From: Candidatus Binatia bacterium
GTDB taxonomy: Bacteria > Desulfobacterota > Binatia > UBA12015
NCBI GenBank assembly: GCA_029248525.1
Contig: JAQWJE010000052.1
Span: 62,001-126,000, forward strand
Direction: 5' to 3'
DNA length: 64,000 bases
The translations under genes were made by a program, and so were the position numbers. Shown here piece after piece: positions 49,478-58,056 of this stretch (its first letter is position 1; each line of letters opens with the position of its first letter). Under the pieces are notes generated by a model, which saw only the letters and a program-made list of their open reading frames with translations, did no database searches and was not told the DNA's origin.

Positions 49478-50739
49478 AGATTGGTATTGATAGAATTGGG
49501 GCCTATGTGCCTTCCGAAGTTTTGCGAGCCGAGGTTCTTGCCGAAGCGCGGGATATTCCGCTCGGGAAGCTCAAGGATGGCCTTGGCGTCCATGCGATGG
49601 CCGTCGTCCCGCCCTGGGAAGACACCGTCTCGCTCGCAGCCAATGCGGGCCTTCGCGCGCTCGGCGACGACGTCGCCGCTGAGGAAATCGGGTTGTGCAT
49701 TGTTGGCACCGAATCGGGGGTCGATCACTCCAAGCCTACTGCAATTTTCGTTCACGAATTATTGGGGCTTCCTTCGAATTGTCGGACCTACGAGGTCAAA
49801 CACGCCTGTTTCGGAGGGACTGCGGCTCTGCTCACCGCGATGGACTGGATCGCTTCGGGATCGGCACGGGGGCGCAAGGCTTTGGTGATCGCGAGCGATA
49901 TCGCAAAATATCCTCCGGGGTCGGCGGGCGAACCTACGCAGGGGGCCGGTGCTGTGGCGCTGGTTGTCTCCGAGAATCCGGCGCTGGTCGAAATGGACCG
50001 AAGCACGACCGGCGTGTTCGCAGGGCAGGTCCATGATTTTTGGCGGCCTCTCGACCAGACTCAGGCGATTGTTGACGGCAAGTACTCGGTCGACTGCTAC
50101 CTCGAGGCGCTGGAGCATGCGTTTGCCGACTATGCCCGTCAGCAGGAAAGTGAGGATAACGGAGAGCCGCTGTCCGATCGATTCGCGCGTCTCATTTTTC
50201 ATGCTCCGTTCCCGCGAATGGCATCGAAGGCGCATACCCGAATGGTTGTGGATGATTGGCAGTCTAATTCGGCTCGGTCCGCCCAGCTCCCGGAAGATCT
50301 GACCGAACTGGTGGAGAAGGATGCCGGGGAGCGTGTGGACCCAACTTTATGGGCCACCCGTTTGATCGGGAACACCTACACCGCATCGATGTATTTTGGT
50401 CTCGCCGCAATATTGGAGCGAGAGGCGGCCGAGCTGGAAGGCAAAACTCTCGGATTCTTTTCCTATGGCAGCGGGTGTTGTTCGGAATTTTTTGCGGGCC
50501 AAATTGTTGAGGGTGCCTCCCGCGTTGCCGAGAAAATTGGTCTCGGCGAATTGCTGGAGAGGCGCAAGGAAGTATCGATGGCCGAATATGAGCGGCATCA
50601 TGCGAAGTCGGATTTGCGTGCGACGGAAAACCCCGAGAAGCCGGGCAGCCATTTCGCCGGACCAATTTATTTCGCCGGAACCATCGACGAGAAAAGAACA
50701 TACGCTTCGCACGGTCGTGGGGCCTCGGTGGCGCGGTGA
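49474..50739 (+). CDS. mvaS: hydroxymethylglutaryl-CoA synthase
   Basis: A 421-residue thiolase-fold enzyme condensing acetyl-CoA and acetoacetyl-CoA to HMG-CoA, the committed carbon-skeleton step of the mevalonate route. The catalytic triad of MvaS is present: Glu80 (IVGTESGVDHSK), Cys112 (EVKHACFGGTAAL) and His243 (LIFHAPFPRMASKAH). The start GIDRIGAYVPSEVL and the late NTYTASMYFGLAAIL and GKTLGFFSYGSGCCSEFF blocks are typical of the bacterial type. It overlaps shc as ATGA and is four bases from hpnC, so it is an integral member of the hopanoid operon. That placement is unusual, since mevalonate genes are normally elsewhere and most hopanoid producers use the MEP route. Confidence 0.93.
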   Translation: MKIGIDRIGAYVPSEVLRAEVLAEARDIPLGKLKDGLGVHAMAVVPPWEDTVSLAANAGLRALGDDVAAEEIGLCIVGTESGVDHSKPTAIFVHELLGLPSNCRTYEVKHACFGGTAALLTAMDWIASGSARGRKALVIASDIAKYPPGSAGEPTQGAGAVALVVSENPALVEMDRSTTGVFAGQVHDFWRPLDQTQAIVDGKYSVDCYLEALEHAFADYARQQESEDNGEPLSDRFARLIFHAPFPRMASKAHTRMVVDDWQSNSARSAQLPEDLTELVEKDAGERVDPTLWATRLIGNTYTASMYFGLAAILEREAAELEGKTLGFFSYGSGCCSEFFAGQIVEGASRVAEKIGLGELLERRKEVSMAEYERHHAKSDLRATENPEKPGSHFAGPIYFAGTIDEKRTYASHGRGASVAR

Positions 50740-50742
50740 TTT

Positions 50743-51636
50743 GTGGATGAGCTAGGCAAGGCCTACGCCCGCTGCGAAACCATCGCTGCGGCGCACTATG
50801 AGAATTTCCGGATTGGGTCATGGCTGATGCCCCGCGGAAATCGTCGTCATCTCGCGGCTCTCTATGCGTTCGCTCGCGGAGCTGACGACCTGGCAGATGA
50901 GCCGGATGCCCCGGTGGACCGCCTTGGTGCCCTGAATCGATGGGAAGATGAGTTGGATCGAGCAATCGCAGGGGAGAGCGACGAACCCGTGTTCGTGGCG
51001 ACCGCCCATACCTTGCAGGTGAAGGATCTGGATATTTCCCACCTGCGCGATTTGTTGCGCGCCTTCCGCTACGATGCGGCCTTCGTCCCTTACGCGGATT
51101 ATCAGGCCCTTCGTGCTTACTGCGGGAACTCGGCCAATCCGGTCGGCCGACTCGTCTTGCGATTATTTGATGTCCGCGATTCAACAGCTGATGCTCTGTC
51201 CGACGAAGTTTGTACCGGCTTGCAGTTGGCGAACTTCTGGCAGGATCTTTCGGTGGATCTGCCCCGCGGTCGAAGCACACTCCCCCTCGCCGATCTGGAT
51301 GCCTATCCGGGAGCCAGGCTTGCCTTGCAATCGGGAGAGGCCAATCCTGCGTTTCGGGAGTTGATGGAACTGGAGATCGGTCGCACCCGGCGTTCTCTTT
51401 TGTGCGGCTACGAACTCGCGTCCATTTTGCCGCGGAGGGCGGCTTTTGAAATTCGATGTTTCACGGGTGCCGGCCTTGCGATTCTGGACAGTATCGCGGC
51501 GGGAGTTGAGGATTTATTGAAGCATCGCCCGATTGTTCGGAGTTGGGATCAAATCCGGATTTTCACGGGAGCCTTGTGGCCGCCGCGTGAAATTCGTTCG
51601 GCAAAAATTGCCCTCGCAGAGGTAGAAAGATGTTGA
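50743..51636 (+). CDS. hpnC: hydroxysqualene synthase HpnC
   Basis: A 297-residue trans-isoprenyl synthase that converts presqualene diphosphate to hydroxysqualene. Start is GTG at 50743, four bases after mvaS. The first Asp-rich motif is ALYAFARGADDLADEPD; the second lies in GLQLANFWQDLSVDLPRGRSTLPL, where the usual DVGEDxxRGRxY is changed to D-L-S-V-D-L as in other HpnC. ENFRIGSWLMPRGNRRHLAALY is the opening block. It overlaps hpnD by seven bases. Confidence 0.95.
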   Translation: MDELGKAYARCETIAAAHYENFRIGSWLMPRGNRRHLAALYAFARGADDLADEPDAPVDRLGALNRWEDELDRAIAGESDEPVFVATAHTLQVKDLDISHLRDLLRAFRYDAAFVPYADYQALRAYCGNSANPVGRLVLRLFDVRDSTADALSDEVCTGLQLANFWQDLSVDLPRGRSTLPLADLDAYPGARLALQSGEANPAFRELMELEIGRTRRSLLCGYELASILPRRAAFEIRCFTGAGLAILDSIAAGVEDLLKHRPIVRSWDQIRIFTGALWPPREIRSAKIALAEVERC

Positions 51637-52532
51637 GTGAAACAGTAGCAGTCGCGTCTCGAACAGGACTGGAACAGCTGGAATCTGATCTTGCGGTTTG
51701 TCGGGATGTTCTCAAGCGGAGTCAATCCAGCTTTCGCTTCGCTTTCCTCTTGCTCCCTCGCACGGAAAGAGATGCCCTGTCCGCGGTTTACGCCTTTTGC
51801 CGCGCGGCTGACGATATTGCGGATGAAGCTGGCGCGACCAGCTCGCAAGATCGCCTCGATGCGTGGCGGCGCGAGGTTGACCGGGCCTTCAACGGCCAGC
51901 CGGCCCATGCAATCGGCCGAGCTCTCTCATGGGCGATCGCCACATTCGCGCTGCCCCGGCAGCCTTTTGATGATTTGATCGATGGTGTCGTGACGGATCT
52001 CACCGTCGATCGCTACGAAACCATCGAGGACCTCGAGCTCTATTGCTACCAAGTGGCGTCGACCGTCGGTCTTCTCTGCGTGCGGATCTTTGGAGTCCCT
52101 CTCGGGCAAGCAGACCCCTACGCGATCGCGTTGGGGAAGGCTTTTCAAATAACAAATATTCTCCGCGATATCGGAGAAGATGCAGAACGTGGGCGTATCT
52201 ATCTGCCGCTCGCAGATCTGCGCGTGCACGGCTGCTCCGAGGAATCAATTCTGGAAAGGCGTCGCACGCCGGAACTCGAAGCCGTGATCCGGATGGAAGT
52301 CGCTCGAGCTCGAGAATTTTACGCTCTGGCCGAATCACTGAAGCCGCGCGACCCTCGCTTCCGTCAGGCTCTGAAGCCGGCGGAAGCCATGCGTGCCGTA
52401 TACAGCGCGCTGCTCGATCGGGTCGAGGCCGCAGGAACAGGTGTTCTGGACCGTGAAGTGAGAATCTCGAAGCCGGGTCGTGCCTGGCGGGCCGCACGGA
52501 CCTGGTGGGCGGCGGCTCCCAGGGAGAATTGA
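51630..52532 (+). CDS. hpnD: presqualene diphosphate synthase HpnD
   Basis: A 300-residue enzyme joining two farnesyl diphosphates into presqualene diphosphate. Asp-rich motifs: AVYAFCRAADDIADE and ITNILRDIGEDAERGRIYLPLADL, both intact as in the SQS/PSY family. YCYQVASTVGLLCVRIFG is the helix lining the active site. HpnD acts before HpnC and HpnE in the three-enzyme bacterial squalene route. Its start lies inside the hpnC end, and the hpnE start overlaps its stop (TGATG). Confidence 0.96.
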   Translation: MLSETVAVASRTGLEQLESDLAVCRDVLKRSQSSFRFAFLLLPRTERDALSAVYAFCRAADDIADEAGATSSQDRLDAWRREVDRAFNGQPAHAIGRALSWAIATFALPRQPFDDLIDGVVTDLTVDRYETIEDLELYCYQVASTVGLLCVRIFGVPLGQADPYAIALGKAFQITNILRDIGEDAERGRIYLPLADLRVHGCSEESILERRRTPELEAVIRMEVARAREFYALAESLKPRDPRFRQALKPAEAMRAVYSALLDRVEAAGTGVLDREVRISKPGRAWRAARTWWAAAPREN

Positions 52533-53908
52533 TGCGCGACGATCCCATCCTGATTGTGGGCGGCGGCCTCGCGGGATCTTCCAGTGCGCTTTTTCTGGCC
52601 GACGCGGGTTATCCCGTGACCTTGATCGAGAAGCGTCCGTTCCTCGGTGGGCGAGCTTTTTCCTTTGTGGAAAAGGGGGGCGCCGTGATCGATAACGGGC
52701 AGCACGCTCTGCTCGGCTGTTATCATGAGACACTTGGCTTGCTGGAGCGAGTCGGGGTGGGCGATCGGCTCTATCGACAAAAAGGAATCGAGCTCGAAAT
52801 GCGCGAAGTCGGGCGACGTTCGATGCTCACCGCAGGCGGGATGCCGGCACCCTTTCATCTGCTGCGAGCATTGGGTCCTTTTTCGATGCTGACCTTGCGC
52901 GAGCGGGTTCAGGCGGCACGTGGTGCAATCGCTTTTGTCCTTCGTGCTCGTATGAGGCCCGAGGCGGTCGCTCGGGAGACTGTGGAGCAGGCTTTGATCC
53001 GGGCCGGGCAATCGGAACGGGTCCGCGAGGTTCTTTGGTATCCGGTAGCCCTCGCCGCTCTCAATGATGATCCCGCTGTGGCCTCGGCGACCCTTTTTGC
53101 CGAAGTCGTGAAGCGGGCTTTTCTGGGTCGGGCGGGCGATGCGGCAATCGTTTTGCCCGGTGTTCCGCTTTCGGACCTTTTTGGTGCGCCCGTGACAGCG
53201 GCGTTGGCGGAGGCGGGGGTCGAGGTGCTGACGGGGGCGACGGCGAAAAATATCCTTCTCCGAGCCGACGGGCGGGTGGCCGGTCTGACCTTGAATAGCG
53301 GTGAAGAGCGGCGGGGCCGCGGGGTGATTCTGGCAACGACGCCGGGCGCGCTGGGCCGTCTGGAAATCGACGACCGTCCCTTGACCGAGGTGCTTGGGGG
53401 GATCCCGGAAAGCCTTGAGGCGACAGCGCCGATTGTATCGACCCATGTGTCGCTGCCGGCTCCGGTGGACCTGCCCGCGGTAGTCGGGTTGATCGGGACG
53501 ACGACCCAATGGGTATTCAATTCGGACCGGATCCGGCAGGACCGCACGGATGGCACCGGTCTTCTTTCGTGCGTCACCAGCGGTGCTCGCGAATTGGACG
53601 GCGTGCCGGACGCAGAAGTGAAGGCAATCGTGGCACGAGAACTGGGAGAACTTCTCCCCGAAGTGCACGGTATGTCCGTGGAGCATATGCATGTGGTTCG
53701 AGAGAGACATGCGACGATGGCGCCCACGCCGGTTGCCCATGCGGAGAGACCTTCGGTGCGGACGACCGTTCCCGGGCTCTTCCTCTGCGGAGACTGGGTT
53801 CAGACCGGGCTTCCAGCCACGTTGGAGAGTGCGACGATGAGCGGCCGTATGGCGGCGGAAGCCATGGTGGCGGAAGCACCGAAGGCAGCGTCCGGGGCCG
53901 CTGCGTGA
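52532..53908 (+). CDS. hpnE: hydroxysqualene dehydroxylase HpnE
   Basis: A 458-residue FAD-dependent amine-oxidase-like protein that reduces hydroxysqualene to squalene. The dinucleotide motif is ILIVGGGLAGSSSALFLADAGYPVTLIEKRPFLGGRAFSF at residues 6-45. VIDNGQHALLGCYHETLGLLERVG is the HpnE-type second motif. The C-terminal FAD motif is VPGLFLCGDWVQTGLPATLESATMSGRMAAEAM. The ATG at 52532 is preferred over one 27 bases upstream because GGGAG lies five bases before it. It overlaps the next gene as GTGA. Confidence 0.95.
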   Translation: MRDDPILIVGGGLAGSSSALFLADAGYPVTLIEKRPFLGGRAFSFVEKGGAVIDNGQHALLGCYHETLGLLERVGVGDRLYRQKGIELEMREVGRRSMLTAGGMPAPFHLLRALGPFSMLTLRERVQAARGAIAFVLRARMRPEAVARETVEQALIRAGQSERVREVLWYPVALAALNDDPAVASATLFAEVVKRAFLGRAGDAAIVLPGVPLSDLFGAPVTAALAEAGVEVLTGATAKNILLRADGRVAGLTLNSGEERRGRGVILATTPGALGRLEIDDRPLTEVLGGIPESLEATAPIVSTHVSLPAPVDLPAVVGLIGTTTQWVFNSDRIRQDRTDGTGLLSCVTSGARELDGVPDAEVKAIVARELGELLPEVHGMSVEHMHVVRERHATMAPTPVAHAERPSVRTTVPGLFLCGDWVQTGLPATLESATMSGRMAAEAMVAEAPKAASGAAA

Positions 53909-55089
53909 TCTCGCTTGCCTCTTTGGCCGCAATTTCTTTTGTGGCCTGGGTTTATCTCGCCTTCGCTCATGGGCGATTCTGGTGTGGGGATCAGCGTTTG
54001 GAGGGCGGCGAAAGGGCACCGGCGAAGTGGCCGGATGTCATCGCGATCGTGCCGGCCCGAAACGAGTCTGCCGTGATTGAGCGCTCGCTGCGCTCACTCC
54101 TCCAGCAGGATTATCCCGGACAATTCTCGGTGATTTTAGTCGACGACGAGAGTAGCGACGATACGGCTGGGGTGGCGCGAGCGTGTGCCTCGACAGTCGT
54201 GAGTGATGTGCCGCTGCAGATCCTGTCGACGTCCCCGAGGCCGACGGGTTGGGTTGGCAAGATGTGGGCCCTGGAAACAGGCGTTTCCGCAGCGGGTCGG
54301 CCTGCAGGCGAAAAACAAGCGAGTTGGTTCCTGCTGACGGATGCGGACATCGAGCATTCGCCGGGGAATCTTCGGCGCCTCGTGGCGCGGGGCGAGTCGC
54401 AGAAACTTTCACTGGTCTCTCTGATGGTGCGACTCGAGGCGGAGCAGGGCTGGGGGCGGTTATTGATCCCCGCGTTCGTCTATTTCTTTCAAAAGCTCTA
54501 CCCCTTTCCGAAAGTCAACGATCCAGCAGATTCTGTCGCGGCGGCCGCGGGTGGCTGTATGTTGGTCCGACAGGCGGCCCTGGAAGCGGCAGGCGGCGTC
54601 TCTCCGCTGCGTTCGGAAATTATCGATGATTGTGCCTTTGGTCGCGCGCTCAAGGCGCAGGGGCCCATCTGGCTCGGATTGACCGAGAGTGAGCGCAGCA
54701 TTCGTCCCTACGTCGGCCTCCGTGAGGTCTGGGATATGGTCGCGCGCAGTGCATTTACCCAATTGAACTATTCATGGGGACTGCTTGCCGGAACCTTGCT
54801 CGGTCTCTCGCTGCTCTATTTGGTTCCGCCCCTGGCTCTCGTCGCAGGGGTTCTTGCCGGCGACGGCGTGTGGGCACTTTGGGGTTTGGGGGCCTGGTTG
54901 CTCATGGCAGCAACTTTTCTGCCGACGCTCGTCCTCTACGGACGCAGCGCATGGCTGTCATTGGCCCTGCCTTTGGCCGGAGTCCTCTACGCGTCGATGA
55001 CCTTTGATTCCGCCTGGCGCCATTTCCGGGGACGGGGTGCCTATTGGAAGGGACGCGCTGGTGCCGGTTCCGACACCGTGACGGGCTAG
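53905..55089 (+). CDS. hpnB: hopene-associated glycosyltransferase HpnB
   Basis: A 394-residue membrane-bound GT2. Start is GTG at 53905, overlapping the hpnE stop. An N-terminal helix (LASLAAISFVAWVYLAFA) is followed by the GT-A domain with VIAIVPARNESAVIERSLRSLLQQDYPGQFSVILVDDESSDDT (nucleotide binding), FLLTDADIEHSP (DxD), AAAAGGCMLVRQAALEAAGG and ALKAQGPIWLGL. C-terminal helices YSWGLLAGTLLGLSLLYLVPP and LSLALPLAGVLYASM complete it. HpnB occurs in most hopanoid clusters, but its sugar and acceptor are not settled. Last gene of the shc operon; it converges with hpnH across 56 bases with no obvious terminator. Confidence 0.93.
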   Translation: MISLASLAAISFVAWVYLAFAHGRFWCGDQRLEGGERAPAKWPDVIAIVPARNESAVIERSLRSLLQQDYPGQFSVILVDDESSDDTAGVARACASTVVSDVPLQILSTSPRPTGWVGKMWALETGVSAAGRPAGEKQASWFLLTDADIEHSPGNLRRLVARGESQKLSLVSLMVRLEAEQGWGRLLIPAFVYFFQKLYPFPKVNDPADSVAAAAGGCMLVRQAALEAAGGVSPLRSEIIDDCAFGRALKAQGPIWLGLTESERSIRPYVGLREVWDMVARSAFTQLNYSWGLLAGTLLGLSLLYLVPPLALVAGVLAGDGVWALWGLGAWLLMAATFLPTLVLYGRSAWLSLALPLAGVLYASMTFDSAWRHFRGRGAYWKGRAGAGSDTVTG

Positions 55090-55145
55090 TTGGTCCGGAA
55101 ACGCGGTACCTGCTCTGCAGGCGATGACCTGTGGCCAGCTCTGGT

Positions 55146-56183
55146 TCAGACCGGCACGGCGTCGGGCTTGCCGCCCGGGCGCGGCCCGAACTGATAGCGA
55201 GCCATCTTCCACATATCCGACGGGCTGGAACCGAGATGACGGACCACGCTGGGCTCGAATCCGGAGTGCATCTTGCAATTCAGGCAGCGCTCGTCCTTGC
55301 GGCTTGCCCAGTAGTCCCAATCGACATCGTTCCAGAAAGATTCCCAAGTCGGGTAGAAGCGTTCGCCGACAAGATAGCAGGGGCCTTTCCATCCGCGTGG
55401 CGTCCGTGTCGGGTTGCCCCAGGGGGTACAGGGGTAATCACGAAGCCCGGCCGCAAACTCCAGAAAGAGCGGGGTCGAGGAAATCGCATAGGATTTCGAC
55501 AGCTGCAGGACGCGTTTGAATTTCTTCTCGATCTCTTCGCGGAACATGAAATGTTCTTCGCCGCCGGTGATCTTTTCGTAGTGGTATCCCGGTGAGACGA
55601 GGATGCCCTGCACACCCATCGGGCTCAGCATCGCGGCGAGTTCTTCGAGTTCTTCCAGACTGGTTTCGCGATAGACGGTGGTGTTGGTCGAGACAGAGTA
55701 CCCCCGGCGGAGTCCTTCCTTGATGCCCTCGATGGCGGCATCAAAAACGCCCTCTTTGGCGCAGACCATATCGTGAGTCTCGCGCATGCCGTCCAGATGG
55801 ACGTTCACCAGGAGACGCTTATGGGGCTTCGCTTTTGCGTAGAAGTCATCGAGCTCGAGCCCGTTGGTGCAGAGAATGACCTGTTTCTTGCGGGCGATGC
55901 AGCCTTCGATCAACTCGACGATCTCAGGATAGAGCGTCGGTTCGCCGCCGCAGATCGAAACTACAGGGGCTCCGCATTCGTCCACCGACTTGAGGCATTC
56001 TTCCAGAGAGAGGCGATCGGCCAGTTTTCCTGTGTGGCGCTCGGGCAGGCAGCCAATACAAGCGAGATTGCAGGTGTAGAGAGGCTCCAGCATCAGCACG
56101 ATCGGGTAGCGTTCATTCCCCGCAACCTTGTTCTGAAACTGCCATTTGGCCATGTCGGTCGCGATATGGAGTGGGAACCTCAT
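55146..56183 (-). CDS. hpnH: adenosylhopane synthase HpnH (radical SAM)
   Basis: A 345-residue radical SAM enzyme that adds the 5'-deoxyadenosyl group to diploptene, giving adenosylhopane, the first step of side-chain extension. Start 56183 (MRFPLHIATDMAKWQFQNKVAG) is the canonical one, with AGGAGG eight bases upstream. The cluster motif is C38-x3-C42-x2-C45 (LYTCNLACIGCLPE); SICGGEPTLYPEI and LCTNGLELDD follow. The C-terminal C-x2-C region (DERCLNCKMHSGFEPSVVRHL) is typical of HpnH. A CTGACC-N4-GGTCAG dyad lies 61 bases upstream. Third gene of the minus-strand operon with hpnG. Confidence 0.97.
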   Translation of the reverse strand: MRFPLHIATDMAKWQFQNKVAGNERYPIVLMLEPLYTCNLACIGCLPERHTGKLADRLSLEECLKSVDECGAPVVSICGGEPTLYPEIVELIEGCIARKKQVILCTNGLELDDFYAKAKPHKRLLVNVHLDGMRETHDMVCAKEGVFDAAIEGIKEGLRRGYSVSTNTTVYRETSLEELEELAAMLSPMGVQGILVSPGYHYEKITGGEEHFMFREEIEKKFKRVLQLSKSYAISSTPLFLEFAAGLRDYPCTPWGNPTRTPRGWKGPCYLVGERFYPTWESFWNDVDWDYWASRKDERCLNCKMHSGFEPSVVRHLGSSPSDMWKMARYQFGPRPGGKPDAVPV

Positions 56184-56243
56184 TTTTACATCCTCCTCAG
56201 AAAGTCCAGAACAGCGCTGCAATCGGCTTGGTTTGAAGCAACT

Positions 56244-56259
56244 CTGACCGTCAGGTCAG
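56244..56259 (-). promoter_or_regulatory. candidate TetR-type operator upstream of hpnH
   Basis: CTGACC-GTCA-GGTCAG: the six-base arms are the same half-sites, at the same spacing, as in the two operators in front of shc. The centre is not symmetrical here. It overlaps the hpnG stop codon and lies 61 bases before the hpnH start. No clear -35/-10 pair was found between it and hpnH. Confidence 0.5.
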
Positions 56260-57026
56260 TAGCCCTCACGCAGCGTTCTGGCAAGCGCGGGGATCAGAGC
56301 CGCGTGAGCAAATCCCATGGTTTTGAAGGCGCGACGTGTGCCTCGTGCGATCGAAAGCAGATTCCGCAGTTTTCGGGGACTGCCGAGGGCTTCGGCGGCG
56401 ATCCCCAATTGCCCCCGCAGCGAGGCAGGATCCCTGTTGCCGAAATCGGGCAGGCTGTCGCGCGCCCCGTCGGAGATGCCGCGCAGGACCAGCGCAGGGA
56501 CCTGATTTGCGGCGGCGACCCGCAGAATCTCGGCACTTTCCATATCAACGGCGATCGCTCCGGTGGTCTTCGCCAGGCTGGATTTGTCGCGCGGGCGATG
56601 GATGGGTTGGTCTACCGTCAACAGAATTCCGGTGCTGGTGGAAATCCGGCTTCCACCCACCGCAGCGCGGGCGGTTGCCAGGAGCGTGGGCGCGGGGTGG
56701 AGGCCGGGGCCGGCGGGCTGCTCGGGAGAGCGTACCTCGTGGGGAAGAATCAGGCTTCCGGGGCGAATGGCGGAGGACAAAGCGCCTGCGAGGCCGGTGG
56801 CAATGATCGCTCTGGGTCCACACTTCACGATTCTTTCGGCGGCCTTGCGAGCCGGGGTCGGGCCCACGCCGGTCTGGACAATCCAGGTGGCCACGCCGGC
56901 GACATCACCTGCGAGCCCGAAGAGTCCTTCGTGGTCGAGGCGCTGGCGATTCTCGAGGATATCTTGCAGGCCTCGAGTTTCCACCGGCATCGCGACCGTG
57001 AGAACGATGGTTGGCTGGTTCATCAT
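56256..57026 (-). CDS. hpnG: adenosylhopane nucleosidase/phosphorylase HpnG
   Basis: A 256-residue protein of the nucleoside phosphorylase/MTA nucleosidase fold that removes adenine from adenosylhopane to give ribosylhopane. Blocks: IVLTVAMPVETRGLQDIL, WIVQTGVGPTPARKAAERIV, RAIIATGLAGALSSAIRPGSLILP and the purine/ribose site TTGAIAVDMESAEILRVAAANQVPALVLRGISDGARDSLPDF. The M-E-S and the D of ISDGA are the catalytic elements. It overlaps the upstream epimerase gene by ATGA and is 72 bases from hpnH, whose product it uses. Confidence 0.95.
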   Translation of the reverse strand: MMNQPTIVLTVAMPVETRGLQDILENRQRLDHEGLFGLAGDVAGVATWIVQTGVGPTPARKAAERIVKCGPRAIIATGLAGALSSAIRPGSLILPHEVRSPEQPAGPGLHPAPTLLATARAAVGGSRISTSTGILLTVDQPIHRPRDKSSLAKTTGAIAVDMESAEILRVAAANQVPALVLRGISDGARDSLPDFGNRDPASLRGQLGIAAEALGSPRKLRNLLSIARGTRRAFKTMGFAHAALIPALARTLREGY

Positions 57027-57922
57027 AATCGGAACCGGAAGCCGGCGACGAGAGCCTCATCGCTTTGCAGAACTTTCACCCCGGCATCGGTGAGGCCCTT
57101 GGCGAGGAGGTTGAAGCCATTATTGGCGTTGCTCACCGGCTCGAGTGCAAAGAAAGGCTCTGCGGGTGGGGTGAACAAGATGATATGTCCCAATGAGGCG
57201 TCGCTCTCGATCTCCCCGGTGACCTCACTTTTGGGCCAGCGGAGCTTCGCTCGATGGTTCCAGCCGGCAAAACAAGTGTCGAACCCTCGGTCGGGAAGCG
57301 GGCGCATCGGATGGAATTTCTGCTCGGAGCGCAGCTCCTGCGCGGCTTCCTCGGGGCTGAGGTCGCGATAGGCACCGGTTGCCGAGAATTCCAGTTCGAC
57401 TCGCTCTGTCGGGTCGAAAAGGGCGCGCTGAAAGTAGGGATGAAAGCCCGCTCCAGCGGGCATCGGTTTGTCTCCGGTGTTGGTTACGGTCAACTCTGCC
57501 GTGAGGGTGTCGTTGCTGAGGCCGTAGATGATTTGGGCGCGAAAGGGGAAGGGGAAATCGAGGTCGGCGAAGTCGGTGCTGCGGAACGATAGCTGCAAGT
57601 GGTCCGACGTCTGCTTCTCCAGAGTCCAGGGTCGCTTTCGTACACAACCATGAATCGCGTAGCCGCCGTCGGCGTTGGCCTGAAGCTGATAGTGCTCCCC
57701 CTGAAAGGAGAACTGGGCTCCCGTGAGCCGATTGGAGAAAGGCACCAGGAGGAATGAGGACATGGCAGAGGAGTTTCCGGCCCGGATTGCCTCGGGCGGG
57801 GTGGGCCGCAGGACGGGTATCCATTCCCCGCCGTGCCGGAGTGCGAAGGCGGAGATGCTGGCACCGGCTTCCGGCTCGATCGCAAGTTGGAGTCGGGAGT
57901 TTTCCAGATGGAGAGTTTGCAT
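57023..57922 (-). CDS. aldose 1-epimerase family protein in the hpnG operon
   Basis: A 299-residue galactose-mutarotase-fold protein. The start at 57922 (MQTLHLENSRLQLAIEPEAGASISAF) is the normal one; the frame upstream is Pro-rich. FLLVPFSNRLTGAQFSFQGEHYQL carries the conserved N-R pair, GYAIHGCVRKRPW the first catalytic-site His, PAGAGFHPYFQRA the GxGxHPYF catalytic His, and FDTCFAGWNHRAKL the D-x-x-F motif. HIILFTPPAEPFFALEPVSNANNGFNL ends with the catalytic Glu in LEPVSN. Mutarotases interconvert sugar anomers. Coupling to hpnG by an ATGA overlap suggests action on the ribosyl group of ribosylhopane, which is inference; general sugar metabolism is the alternative. Confidence 0.88.
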   Translation of the reverse strand: MQTLHLENSRLQLAIEPEAGASISAFALRHGGEWIPVLRPTPPEAIRAGNSSAMSSFLLVPFSNRLTGAQFSFQGEHYQLQANADGGYAIHGCVRKRPWTLEKQTSDHLQLSFRSTDFADLDFPFPFRAQIIYGLSNDTLTAELTVTNTGDKPMPAGAGFHPYFQRALFDPTERVELEFSATGAYRDLSPEEAAQELRSEQKFHPMRPLPDRGFDTCFAGWNHRAKLRWPKSEVTGEIESDASLGHIILFTPPAEPFFALEPVSNANNGFNLLAKGLTDAGVKVLQSDEALVAGFRFRL

Positions 57923-58056
57923 GAAATCCGTTTGCCCCGGTTGAGGAAAGCGAGTGGGGTACACGGGCCGGTTGGCTGGGGAGCCTTTCGGCAGGTGCCG
58001 CCTTCAGTCCTTAGCGTGTAATTGCATGTGGTCTGCAATAAATCTAGAAAACAGGG

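Noticed and set aside
56244-56259. Dyad between hpnG and hpnH as an intrinsic terminator
   Set aside because: On the minus strand no U-rich tract follows and the genes are functionally linked.
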